From a virus: a stretch of DNA of 38,602 nt. Positions within the stretch are counted from its first letter, which is position 1; every line of letters starts with the position of its first letter. The stretch lies in the IMG/VR virus record IMGVR_UViG_3300036866_000012, positions 1 through 38,602 of that record. One strand, 5' to 3'. Position numbers and translations under genes: made by a program. The notes beneath the pieces are model-generated. The model made no database searches. It saw nothing but the letters and a program-made list of their open reading frames with translations, and had not been told where the DNA came from. Below are positions 6,853-14,716 of this stretch, in pieces.

Positions 6853-8838
6853 ATGACCTTCCCGACTACGCAGCTTCTCGACAACTTCAACCGATCAGAC
6901 ATCGCGGCTCTTCCGAGTCCGTGGGCTAGTTGGTGGTCTCCCGGCAATACGTTTGAGAATTTTAATCAACATGCCGATTTTCTGATTCCGGGGACTGCGA
7001 CTGACTATCGCAGCAATGCGACTTACGGACCCGATTGTGAAGTTTGGTGTACGATCGCACAGGTTTCGAGTGGCGGCGGTAACATCACCATTTGGCTCCG
7101 TGGTGACAACGGTGGTGCTAGTGTTAGTGGTTACGGTCTTGAACTGACAGTCTCGGGCGGCGTCGCTACATTCAAGATCGGTGTCTACAACGCCACGAAC
7201 CCCGGCCCACAGGGCACGTTCGGGACGACCCTAGCGTCCACGACGCAAGCCTTTGCTAATGGTGATGGGGTTGGTTTCTCGGCGATTGGCACGACTCTCA
7301 CGGCGTGGTATCGCTCCGGTGCGTCCGGTGCGTGGACCGCTATCCTGACAACGACCGACAGCACGTACACCGCCGCAGGACGTTTAGCGATGACCGGCGT
7401 ACTCGCCAGCGGAACCAACTGGCAGATCGAAGACTTCGGCGGCGGCACGTTCGGCACCGTCCCTCAGCATACTCCGACAGGGCCGTCTGTTGGTTGCGGA
7501 GATCGACTCGCTCTCGAAGACGGCAGCGGCGTTGTGTTGCTCGAATACACAGCGCTGCTCACAGAAACCGATGGCGACATCGCACTCGAAACCCCGGCTG
7601 ACGGGTCGGGCGGTGGTGTTCTTCTCTTCGAGTGGGGTATCGATTCGCGGATGCTCGTCGAGAACCCCGATCCTTGGGGTATCATGCTCGAAGACCGCTC
7701 AGGCTTTCTACAAGCTGAGAGCGGCGGGACTGTCATCCTCGAAGAGGCGACGGTTGTAGACGGCCTTCAGCTTGAAAGCGGTGTAGGCAACCTCGAAGCC
7801 GAAGACGGTCGGACGATTCGGCTCGAAGAGATGCCGCGCGGACATGTTCTGTTGGAAGATAGTTCGGGCGCGCTGATCGAAGAAGACGGTTCTTCGTATA
7901 TCCTGCTCGATCAAGCACCGGACAGTAGCGACGCGTGCGATGGCATGCTGCTCGAAGACGGTAGCGGGTACATTCAGCTTAACAACCCGCGACCCTCGCC
8001 GACAGACGCGATCCTAGTCAACAACCGCGTCATCTCCGGGACAGCGAGCATCACGCAGCCCGCTGCGAGCCTCGATGCGGTGGGTACGGTTCCTGTCACT
8101 GGTACGGCGGATGTTACACAGCCCGCCGCGTCTCTTGACGCTGTTGCGGTGGAGCGCTTCACAGCTACGGGCTCTGTCACTCAACCGGCCGCATCGTTGG
8201 ACGCGACAGCGAAAGAGCGTTTCACGGCGACGGCTGATGTCACTCAGCCCGCTGCGAGCCTGGACGCGACGGCGAAGGAGCGTTTCACCGCCACGGCGAG
8301 CGTGACTCAACCCCCGGCGAGTCTCGATGCGGTTGCGAAGGAAAGATTCACCGCGAGCGCTGACGTAACACAACCAGCCGCTAGCTTGGACGCGGTAGCG
8401 AAGGAAAAATTCGTAGCAACCGCAAGCGTGACTCAGCCTGCGGCTTCTCTCGACGCGACGGCGAAAGAGCGGTTCGTGGCGTCTGGCTCTGTAACGGAGT
8501 CACCCGCAAGCCTGGACGCGTCGGGCACTGTAACCGAGACGGGTGTTGTCGGCGACGGTTCTGTGACACAACCGGCCGCGAGCCTGGACGCGATGGGTTC
8601 TGTCACTGTGACGAACGTCACAGGAACAGCATCGGTCACGCAACCGGCCGCGTCTCTCGACATGAACGGCAGTGTGACCAACCCGCCGAGTCCTCCCAAG
8701 GTTGTGTCCAACGGACCGGGCGGTGCGTATCCGTTGAAGCCGAGACGGCGTCCGGATTGGCTCGATCAGGTTGAACGTGAGCCACAAACGAAAACCAAAA
8801 AGACGGCGGCAGTACTACTTGAACTAGGAGTCCTATAA
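6853..8838 (+). CDS. lectin-like protein with two tandem-repeat regions (fibre or spike)
   Basis: ATG 6853 is preferred to an in-frame TTG at 6832, which lies inside the hairpin. The product is 661 residues. Residues ~1-205 look like a concanavalin/LamG-type beta sandwich (DNFNRSD... YGLELTVSGG... WQIEDFGGG). Residues ~217-378 hold short repeats of the LLEDGSGxIxLE type. Residues ~396-606 hold ten copies of a ~20-residue unit built on SVTQPAASLDA, most separated by VAKERFTAT-like spacers. A charged tail (PRRRPDW..., then KTKKTAAVLLELGVL) ends the protein. The order carbohydrate-binding-like head, then beta hairpins, then regular stalk fits an extended virion fibre. It lies among head genes rather than tail genes, so a head fibre is possible. 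Confidence 0.75.
   Translation: MTFPTTQLLDNFNRSDIAALPSPWASWWSPGNTFENFNQHADFLIPGTATDYRSNATYGPDCEVWCTIAQVSSGGGNITIWLRGDNGGASVSGYGLELTVSGGVATFKIGVYNATNPGPQGTFGTTLASTTQAFANGDGVGFSAIGTTLTAWYRSGASGAWTAILTTTDSTYTAAGRLAMTGVLASGTNWQIEDFGGGTFGTVPQHTPTGPSVGCGDRLALEDGSGVVLLEYTALLTETDGDIALETPADGSGGGVLLFEWGIDSRMLVENPDPWGIMLEDRSGFLQAESGGTVILEEATVVDGLQLESGVGNLEAEDGRTIRLEEMPRGHVLLEDSSGALIEEDGSSYILLDQAPDSSDACDGMLLEDGSGYIQLNNPRPSPTDAILVNNRVISGTASITQPAASLDAVGTVPVTGTADVTQPAASLDAVAVERFTATGSVTQPAASLDATAKERFTATADVTQPAASLDATAKERFTATASVTQPPASLDAVAKERFTASADVTQPAASLDAVAKEKFVATASVTQPAASLDATAKERFVASGSVTESPASLDASGTVTETGVVGDGSVTQPAASLDAMGSVTVTNVTGTASVTQPAASLDMNGSVTNPPSPPKVVSNGPGGAYPLKPRRRPDWLDQVEREPQTKTKKTAAVLLELGVL
7501..7985 (+). 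repeat. LLEDGSG-type short coding repeats
   Basis: The coding sequence repeats a short motif, seen as LALEDGSGVVLLE, IMLEDRSG, LLEDSSGALIEEDGSS and MLLEDGSGYIQL. The motif pairs a hydrophobic strand with a D-G-S-G turn, consistent with stacked beta hairpins. A closely related LLLQDGSG repeat occurs in the gene at 29803-30507, so the same repeat type is used in two virion proteins. Confidence 0.75.
8038..8670 (+). repeat. ten VTQPAASLDA coding repeats
   Basis: Ten copies of (T/S)x(S/D)(V/I)TQPAASLDA are arranged in tandem; copies 5 and 8 vary (QPPASLD, ESPASLD). Copies 2-7 have a full spacer of the type VAKERFTAT, giving a ~20-residue period; others have shorter Gly/Val spacers. The DNA copies differ at many third positions while the protein is conserved. 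This suggests selection on the protein rather than a very recent DNA amplification. Confidence 0.9.
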
Positions 8839-10847
8839 TGGACATCATCGAAAAAGAGTGGAACGAGGCAGATCACCCGCGCGAGCCGAAAGGCACAGCG
8901 GCGGGTGGACGGTTTGCCGGGGGCGGTGGCCCGAATGCCGGGCCAGGGTGGGCGAATCTCGGCGATGGCGTGATGGGGCCGACCGGGCACCCGATGAACG
9001 ACGTGACGTGGGACGCTGTACCCGGTCATGATCAGTTCAACGTGCGCGAAAAGTTCTTGCAAGATTGGGTCGGTTGGGCGAAGAAGCACGGCCCCGACGA
9101 CTGGAAGTTGAATACGCTCGTGGACCGCGCCGCCGACAAGTGGGACTCCATGAGCGCAGCCGACAAAATCTCCTACGCTCGTCGCCTGCCCGCCGATATG
9201 TTCGAGCGACCCGCACAGGTGGGCGACCTGGGCACCGAGAAACCGCTCGCGCCGGGTCTGCCGTCCGACCAGCTAGGCGAAGAGCCTCGTGCCGGACACC
9301 CCGAGGGCGGAAAGACCGAAGATCAGCCCGAGCCTGAGCAGGAAGCCTTCAGCACGGGCGCGGAGCCTCAGGCTGAAGAAGATGAAGGTCCTACCCCACA
9401 GCCCGAAGAGTGGGGCGAGTTGAACGGCAGACAGCAAGATCGGGTATACGAGAAGTGGAAGGAAGAAACCCACGACGACTTCGTGCGCGATAACGTTGAA
9501 ATGTGGCGCGAAGACGAGTCCAACTTTGAGGGCATTCCGAAGGAAGTAGCTGAGGACTCAGATTTCGGTGAGCAGGAGTTGAAGGACATCAACAACGGCT
9601 ATTATCCTGGTGAGCGTCCGGCCGGTATCGATGACAGCGGTGGCGGAACACCGGCTGCGCACGACGAAGAGAATCAGCGAGCAGCGGCGTGGCGGGACCA
9701 CTTCGCGATCGATGACTCGTTTCAGAACGGCGCATTCTCGTGGGACGACGAGGGCAACCTTTCCGTGGACACTGACAAGCTGGTGTTCCGCGACAACCCG
9801 CACGAGGGACCCGAGGCTGAGCGTCAGCAATTGATCCCCGGCGTGTCGCGTGAAGAGATGTCGAGCGCGTACAAGAAGGCCGAGTGGGCAAAGGTGAAGG
9901 ACGACTTCGAGGAGCAGTTCAAGGAGAAGTTCGAGGCTGAGGTTCAGTCTCGAACCGAGAAGCTGAAGGAGAACCCGCCCGACTACCTCGAAGACGTTGA
10001 CGAATATCAGTCCGAGGCGTGGGACAACATGGACGACCGCGAGAAGTGGCGTCATGCGAAGAATTACCTGTCTGACTTACAGGGCGACGGTGGCGACGAG
10101 TCAGGTGGGTCGCGCGGTGAGGGTATTGCAGGTACGGTCGGACCGAGCGCGGAAGACGCGCCCGAGCAGAAGAAGATTCAGAAGCTAGAGCCTGTGTCGA
10201 AAAAGAACCTGGGCGGCGGGGTCAGTGTGTCGAAGATCGTGACCATGAAGGACGGCTCGAAATTCGTGTGGAAACCAAGCACGGGTGAGGCGAATGTTCG
10301 CGACGGCATCGAGGCAGGAGTGCAGTACCAGCGTGAGGTAGCCGCGTATGACATTGCGAAGGTGGTTGGAATGAAGAACCTGATGCCGGTGTCGTCGATC
10401 GTGAAGTACGAGGGGAACTACGGGGTCATGATGCAGATGATCCCGCACGCGCACAACGACGGCACCGAAGGTGACTCGGAATTCGAGAACACGGCGAAGC
10501 GTGGAACGATCTTCGACTTCGTGATCGGCAACACCGATCGACACGGGGCCAACTGGATGTCCGACGACAACGGCAAGTTGTGGTTGATCGACCACGGACT
10601 TTCGTTTTCCACGGGCGGCGATCGTGTGCGGTTCGGGCTGTGGGGTAGTGCCGTGCACGACACGAACAACGATGATGCGATCACCGAGGCGTTCGTTAAG
10701 CCGTGGCGTGGGAAGTGGGACAAGATCGAAACGATCCTAGAGCGACGGCATATCGAGAGCGACGCGGTCGAAGCTGCGAAGGAACGATATGATCTACTGA
10801 TGCGAAAAGGCGTCACGTGGCGAGACCTATTCGAGCACGGGGAGTGA
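8838..10847 (+). CDS. large acidic protein with C-terminal HipA/PI3-4-kinase-like domain
   Basis: The 669-residue product starts in a TAATG overlap. Residues ~8-30 (EADHPREPKGTAAGGRFAGGGG) are a variant of the HPRDxxGKF linker found in two neighbours. Residues ~130-450 are strongly charged, Glu-rich and probably helical or disordered. Residues ~460-669 resemble an atypical kinase. There is FVWKP with candidate ATP-binding K479, a glutamate in QREVAAYD (E500), a catalytic-loop-like FVIGNTDRHGANWM (D567, H569, N572), and LWLIDHGLSF with metal-binding-like D585. This arrangement matches HipA / PI3-4-kinase-like folds. The substrate is unknown. Proximity to capsid genes and the shared linker suggest the kinase is packaged or virion-bound; that is inference. 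Confidence 0.8.
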   Translation: MDIIEKEWNEADHPREPKGTAAGGRFAGGGGPNAGPGWANLGDGVMGPTGHPMNDVTWDAVPGHDQFNVREKFLQDWVGWAKKHGPDDWKLNTLVDRAADKWDSMSAADKISYARRLPADMFERPAQVGDLGTEKPLAPGLPSDQLGEEPRAGHPEGGKTEDQPEPEQEAFSTGAEPQAEEDEGPTPQPEEWGELNGRQQDRVYEKWKEETHDDFVRDNVEMWREDESNFEGIPKEVAEDSDFGEQELKDINNGYYPGERPAGIDDSGGGTPAAHDEENQRAAAWRDHFAIDDSFQNGAFSWDDEGNLSVDTDKLVFRDNPHEGPEAERQQLIPGVSREEMSSAYKKAEWAKVKDDFEEQFKEKFEAEVQSRTEKLKENPPDYLEDVDEYQSEAWDNMDDREKWRHAKNYLSDLQGDGGDESGGSRGEGIAGTVGPSAEDAPEQKKIQKLEPVSKKNLGGGVSVSKIVTMKDGSKFVWKPSTGEANVRDGIEAGVQYQREVAAYDIAKVVGMKNLMPVSSIVKYEGNYGVMMQMIPHAHNDGTEGDSEFENTAKRGTIFDFVIGNTDRHGANWMSDDNGKLWLIDHGLSFSTGGDRVRFGLWGSAVHDTNNDDAITEAFVKPWRGKWDKIETILERRHIESDAVEAAKERYDLLMRKGVTWRDLFEHGE

Positions 10848-13690
10848 TGATGAAAGCGATCGTCTACGGCTACTCTGGTGACAAACATGTAACGTTGGGT
10901 GAGATTCGTCTGCGAGGCGACAAACTCGTGTATGCAATTCATCCCAATGCGGGCAACCACGACCGGGCGCGCGACGTGCTCTCGACGATGATCAAGGAGG
11001 GCATGGGCTCCGACCCGAAGGTGTGGCTGAAGTACTTGCCTCACATGTACTCGGGGACGTACCTCCGGGCGAAGTTCGTGGACGACCTACCGCCGATCCA
11101 GCCGCGACACGGGTTGCACTGGCCGAAGCACTTCGAGCCCGCGACGGTGGCGAAGGAGTTCAACCCGGACCAGCCGCGCGACGAGTCTGGCAAGTGGACG
11201 AGCGGTGGCGGAAGTGTGCGTGCTCAGCAAGCGGCGTCGGACTACATGAAGGGCCGGGGTGAGACCTACACTCCGCCGACGAAGCAACCGTACGACGAGA
11301 AGCGCGCGGCACAGGTGGCCGACGCGTACGACAAGATGCCGAACACACCGAACGACCCGGAGACGCTGGACAGCTACCACGCGATGGCTGACGAGTCGGC
11401 GGCGCAGTACCACGCGATGGCGAAGACCGGCATGAAGGTTGAGGCTGTCGCGCCGGGCCAGCCGGACCCGTACAAGAACGCCGACGAGATGATCAAGGAC
11501 GCAGTCGAGAACAACCACATGTGGTACTACCCGACCACGAGCGGATTCGGGCCTGAGGGTGCGACGGCGGATCAGCGGTTGCCGATGCTTCAGGACTCGG
11601 GCATCAAGGACTCGAACGGACGGCCGATGCTGAAGAACGACGTGTTCCGGGTGGTGCACGACTATTTTGGACACGTGAAGGACAACAACAACTTCCGGCC
11701 GGAGGGCGAAGAGGCCGCATGGCGATCGCACTCGGGCATGTTCTCGCCGAAGGCTCGCCGGGTGATGACGACCGAGACGCGCGGGCAGACCAATTGGGTG
11801 TACTACGGCCCGTACGGCGAGCAGAACCGCAACGCCAAGGACTCGGCCGGGGTCCGGTTCGCGGACCAGAAGATCGGACTGCTCCCTGAAGAGTACGTGT
11901 ACAAGGCGTTCGACGAGGCTCAGCACCCGCGCGACGATGCGGGCAAGTTCTCCGAAGCCGGTGGCGCAGGCATCGCGCGCACGGACTGGCAGGCGAGCCC
12001 GTCTGCCGAGACGTTCATCGCCGAGCGGGACAAGAACCCGCGCCGGGACTTCATGAGCCACCTGAACCCCGAGGACCTAAAGGACAGCAAGATCATTCTG
12101 AGCGAGGACGGCAAGGCCGGAGCCACGGTCGCACCGGACGGGGACATTCAGAACGTGTTCCGCAACCCCGGTGCTCCGAAAGGCTCCGGGACTGCGGCGG
12201 CGCTCGAAGCGGTCAAGCACGGCGGCAAGATGCTCGACTGCTACGACTACGAACGCAAAGGGCGCGAGGGCCTGCCCGACGTGTACCGCAAGGCGGGGTT
12301 CGTCGAGACCGGGCGCATGAAGTTCAACCCGGCCTACCGACCGGATTGGGAGGGCCAGGGCCGAACCCCCGACGTGGTCTTCATGGCCTACGTGGGCGGC
12401 GACCAGTCTGCGAGCCCGAAGTCCGACCGCTACTACGGCAGCACAGAGTGGGACAAAGCCAAGGAAGACAGCAAGGCTGCGGCGAAGCCGCCACGCACCG
12501 CGAAGGCTCTGACCCTCGATGACGAGAACAAAAAAATCGCAGAGAACAAGAAGCGGTGGCAGTACCGCACGCACCGGTTCGCTCCGGCCAACTTCACCGC
12601 TGGCAACGGACACCCCCGGTGCATTCGTTGCGGGGACGAGGAGCCGGTGGACGGGCTCTGCATCCCGAGCCTGAAGAAGTGGGACCGGATGCTGACAGCC
12701 TGGACCGAGAAGTTCGAGAGTGATTGGAATGGTACAATAGACTCAGGAGGGAATATGTCGGCCGGTTGGATCGCTCAATTCCACTCGAAATGCATCGAAA
12801 AGGGTGCGGTCTGCAAAGTCGCGTGGCCTGCCTGCCCTGTCGGCAAGTCCGACACGATCGCCAAGTACATCACCGGTCACAACGGCAAGTTCCAAGTGCA
12901 TGCCGAGTCTGGCAAAGTGCTCGGGACGCACGACACGAAAGCCGACGCCGAGGCTCAGCTTCGAGCGATCGAGGCGCACAAGCACGGCACCGGTAAGGAC
13001 GTTCAGTGGCCGGTCGAACCGAGCACACCGGGCTACGGAAAGAAGCCTCTCCAAGGCGAGAAGGCCCCCAATCAGAAGAGCGAAGAGATCGCACTGGACG
13101 ACGCTACGATCGATGCTCTGAAGTCGGCATGGCAAGCATTTGCCAAGTCCATCGGACTCGTGTTCAAAAGCGAGGACGTGATGGCCGAGCCGATCGACAC
13201 GAACGTCTACCGCATCGAGGCTGTAGGAAAGCGCGCGTACTTCCTGGCCGAGGGCGGCAAGGCTGAGCGGATCGAGTACCATCGCAAGGATGCGTTCGTC
13301 ACAGTGCAAAAGTCCGAGAAGATGCGATACACGCTGGGCGCGGTCTACGCGCCGGGCGAGGTTGACTTCCACGGCGATACGATGACCGAGGCCGAGTTGG
13401 AGAAAGCGGCTTGGGCATTCGCGAAGAAGGACGGGCTCACGAAGCGCGTGGGTCTGATGCACCAGAGCGGCACCGATGGCGCGGGCGACATCGTCGAGTC
13501 GTACATCTATCGCGGCCCGGAGTGGAAGTTCAAGGACACGAAGGGCAACGAACAGACGATCGTGCCGGGTACCTGGATGTTGGGCACCGTGTGGACGCCT
13601 GAGTCCTGGACAAAAATCGAGCGCGGCGCAGTGAACGGATATTCGCTCCAAGGTGTCGCGAGAAAGTTCGCGAACGGAGAGGAAGTGTAA
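10847..13690 (+). CDS. multidomain head protein: conserved phage domain, GNAT-like region, XkdF-like prohead protease
   Basis: ATG 10847 overlaps the previous stop (TGATG), giving 947 residues. Residues 1-100 are unrecognised. A first linker, FNPDQPRDESGKWTSGGG, lies at ~104-121. Residues ~130-353 (from DYMKGRGETYTPPT, through NNHMWYYPTTSGFG, HDYFGHV and TETRGQTNW to LPEEYVY) match a domain I have seen in phage virion proteins but cannot name. A second linker (FDEAQHPRDDAGKFSE) is at ~355-370. Residues ~405-518 are GNAT-like (NPGAPKGSGTAAALEAV, LPDVYRKAGFVETGRMKFN). CIRC...LC near residue 595 may bind zinc. Residues ~825-940 resemble the XkdF-type prohead serine protease (YTLGAVYAPGEVDFHGD, LMHQSG with H872, GYSLQGVARK with S933). 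It should process the procapsid. A strong internal start can make the protease part alone. Confidence 0.82.
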   Translation: MMKAIVYGYSGDKHVTLGEIRLRGDKLVYAIHPNAGNHDRARDVLSTMIKEGMGSDPKVWLKYLPHMYSGTYLRAKFVDDLPPIQPRHGLHWPKHFEPATVAKEFNPDQPRDESGKWTSGGGSVRAQQAASDYMKGRGETYTPPTKQPYDEKRAAQVADAYDKMPNTPNDPETLDSYHAMADESAAQYHAMAKTGMKVEAVAPGQPDPYKNADEMIKDAVENNHMWYYPTTSGFGPEGATADQRLPMLQDSGIKDSNGRPMLKNDVFRVVHDYFGHVKDNNNFRPEGEEAAWRSHSGMFSPKARRVMTTETRGQTNWVYYGPYGEQNRNAKDSAGVRFADQKIGLLPEEYVYKAFDEAQHPRDDAGKFSEAGGAGIARTDWQASPSAETFIAERDKNPRRDFMSHLNPEDLKDSKIILSEDGKAGATVAPDGDIQNVFRNPGAPKGSGTAAALEAVKHGGKMLDCYDYERKGREGLPDVYRKAGFVETGRMKFNPAYRPDWEGQGRTPDVVFMAYVGGDQSASPKSDRYYGSTEWDKAKEDSKAAAKPPRTAKALTLDDENKKIAENKKRWQYRTHRFAPANFTAGNGHPRCIRCGDEEPVDGLCIPSLKKWDRMLTAWTEKFESDWNGTIDSGGNMSAGWIAQFHSKCIEKGAVCKVAWPACPVGKSDTIAKYITGHNGKFQVHAESGKVLGTHDTKADAEAQLRAIEAHKHGTGKDVQWPVEPSTPGYGKKPLQGEKAPNQKSEEIALDDATIDALKSAWQAFAKSIGLVFKSEDVMAEPIDTNVYRIEAVGKRAYFLAEGGKAERIEYHRKDAFVTVQKSEKMRYTLGAVYAPGEVDFHGDTMTEAELEKAAWAFAKKDGLTKRVGLMHQSGTDGAGDIVESYIYRGPEWKFKDTKGNEQTIVPGTWMLGTVWTPESWTKIERGAVNGYSLQGVARKFANGEEV
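12730..12750 (+). promoter_or_regulatory. internal extended -10 promoter-like box and strong ribosome site
   Basis: TGGTACAAT (12730-12738) fits an extended -10 element (TGnTAnAAT) and is identical to boxes before the scaffold and tail tube genes. It is followed by a perfect AGGAGG at 12745-12750, four bases before an in-frame ATG at 12755. Transcription starting about 7 bases after the box would give a very short leader. I found no clear -35 box. The element is inside an open coding frame. Confidence 0.6.
12755..13690 (+). CDS. nested XkdF-like prohead protease from an internal start
   Basis: ATG 12755 is in frame with the large upstream gene and would make a 311-residue protein (MSAGWIAQFHSKCIEKGAVC...). 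It contains the segment GKVLGTHDTKADAEAQL and the whole protease domain. In this numbering the candidate catalytic residues are H236 and S297. The AGGAGG site with ideal spacing is stronger than that of almost any other gene here, and a promoter-like box precedes it. A free protease of ~310 residues matches the usual size of this family. Two readings are possible. The phage may make both the fused and the free form. Or the upstream gene may have lost its stop codon recently. Confidence 0.7.
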   Translation: MSAGWIAQFHSKCIEKGAVCKVAWPACPVGKSDTIAKYITGHNGKFQVHAESGKVLGTHDTKADAEAQLRAIEAHKHGTGKDVQWPVEPSTPGYGKKPLQGEKAPNQKSEEIALDDATIDALKSAWQAFAKSIGLVFKSEDVMAEPIDTNVYRIEAVGKRAYFLAEGGKAERIEYHRKDAFVTVQKSEKMRYTLGAVYAPGEVDFHGDTMTEAELEKAAWAFAKKDGLTKRVGLMHQSGTDGAGDIVESYIYRGPEWKFKDTKGNEQTIVPGTWMLGTVWTPESWTKIERGAVNGYSLQGVARKFANGEEV

Positions 13691-13695
13691 TCATC

Positions 13696-14070
13696 ATGAC
13701 TTGGTACAGACAGGACGCGTTCCTTCACCCCGACAACGCCGACTTCGATCCGACGCAGAGCGCGCCGGGCAAGATCGGCGGCGTGAAGCCATCTCCGGCG
13801 ACGATGGCTGATCCTCCGAAGAACGCCGTCCGCGAGACGCGAAGCACCGACGAGTCGTTCGAGGAGCGGAAAGAGACCGCCAACATGGACGACGCCGTTT
13901 CGCCGGTCGCGATGGACATGGCCCCGAGCGACGAGCAGTTCTCGCCCGGCCGTCAAGAGGACGGCGAGTTCGAGGGTGAGCCCGGTTTCTATCACCCCGG
14001 CGACGACCGCGATCACCGTGCGATGAACCTGTTCGGTCCCGACGAGGACGAAGAGGCGGCGGAGAACTAA
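13696..14070 (+). CDS. acidic, probably disordered head-associated protein
   Basis: This 124-residue product is rich in Asp, Glu and Pro (FEERKETANMDD, EDGEFEGEPGFYHPGDDRD, ending FGPDEDEEAAEN), with no membrane segment or catalytic motif. It follows the prohead protease by five bases and precedes other head genes. The composition suits a capsid assembly or DNA-mimic type of protein, but the function is unknown. It is unlikely to be the main scaffold, because a better candidate is at 15056. Confidence 0.7.
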   Translation: MTWYRQDAFLHPDNADFDPTQSAPGKIGGVKPSPATMADPPKNAVRETRSTDESFEERKETANMDDAVSPVAMDMAPSDEQFSPGRQEDGEFEGEPGFYHPGDDRDHRAMNLFGPDEDEEAAEN

Positions 14071-14071
14071 G

Positions 14072-14716
14072 ATGCTCAGACGAGACACATTCCTTGGTCA
14101 GATTCCCGTCGAGAAGGGCACGCTCGCGCAAGGCGACATCAACATCACGATCCACGGACCGAAGAAGCCGCCAGAGGAAAAGATGGAGAAGGGCAGCGGC
14201 GACTTCACCGATTGCATGTCGCGCATCGTTCCTGCGATGGCAAAAGAGGGCAAGAGTCCGGACGATCCGAACGCGTTCTGTGCGTGGTATGAGCACAACC
14301 AGTCGGGTCACTGGCCGGGTGAGAAGAGCGTCGGCAAGCGCGATGCGTTTCTCGGCGGCTTCGGTTACGAACCCAGCTTCGACGAGATTCTGAAAGCGTG
14401 GAGCGACGCGGCTCGCGCGGCTGCTCTCGAAGCGCGGCGTCAGGGTCACTCAGGCGCTCCTGCCGAGCAGTCTACTCAGGCTGGTGCAGAGACGCATCAG
14501 GCTGCGACGAGCATGGGCTGGGAAGCGCGCGGTACCACAGGTGACGGCGCGCAGACCTACGATCATCCTTCGATGCCGGGTCACGCGATGACCGTGCACG
14601 CGAATGGCGCGTGGGAGCACGCGGCTCCGGGCGGCTACAAGGTGCAGGGACAGAACAGTGGCGCGATGTCGAATTATCTGAACCATCTGCACGGACGCAC
14701 AGCGCAAGCTGCGTAA
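14072..14716 (+). CDS. head-associated protein with two small domains, function unknown
   Basis: The product has 214 residues. Residues ~42-84 read DFTDCMSRIVPAMAKEG and NAFCAWYEHNQSGHWPGE. This is a Cys/Trp module I have seen in phage head proteins near the protease. Residues ~148-210 form a second module (MGWEARG, YDHPSMPGHAMTVHANGAWEH, then a YLNHLHG end). It resembles the W-rich module in the giant protein at 2001-5588 (about nt 3800-3985). No catalytic residues are obvious. It starts two bases after the previous stop and is followed by a TAATG-coupled gene, so it belongs to the head operon. Confidence 0.72.
   Translation: MLRRDTFLGQIPVEKGTLAQGDINITIHGPKKPPEEKMEKGSGDFTDCMSRIVPAMAKEGKSPDDPNAFCAWYEHNQSGHWPGEKSVGKRDAFLGGFGYEPSFDEILKAWSDAARAAALEARRQGHSGAPAEQSTQAGAETHQAATSMGWEARGTTGDGAQTYDHPSMPGHAMTVHANGAWEHAAPGGYKVQGQNSGAMSNYLNHLHGRTAQAA

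Noticed and set aside
8672-8679. Isolated GTGTGACC as part of the origin-like array
   Set aside because: A single copy of an 8-mer is expected by chance in a window this size, and it lies in a repeat of unrelated origin.
8826-8838. TATAAT at the end of the fibre-like gene as a promoter
   Set aside because: It is formed by the final codon, the TAA stop and the overlapping start (CCTATAATGG). There is no extended TG and no -35, and genes here are translationally coupled.
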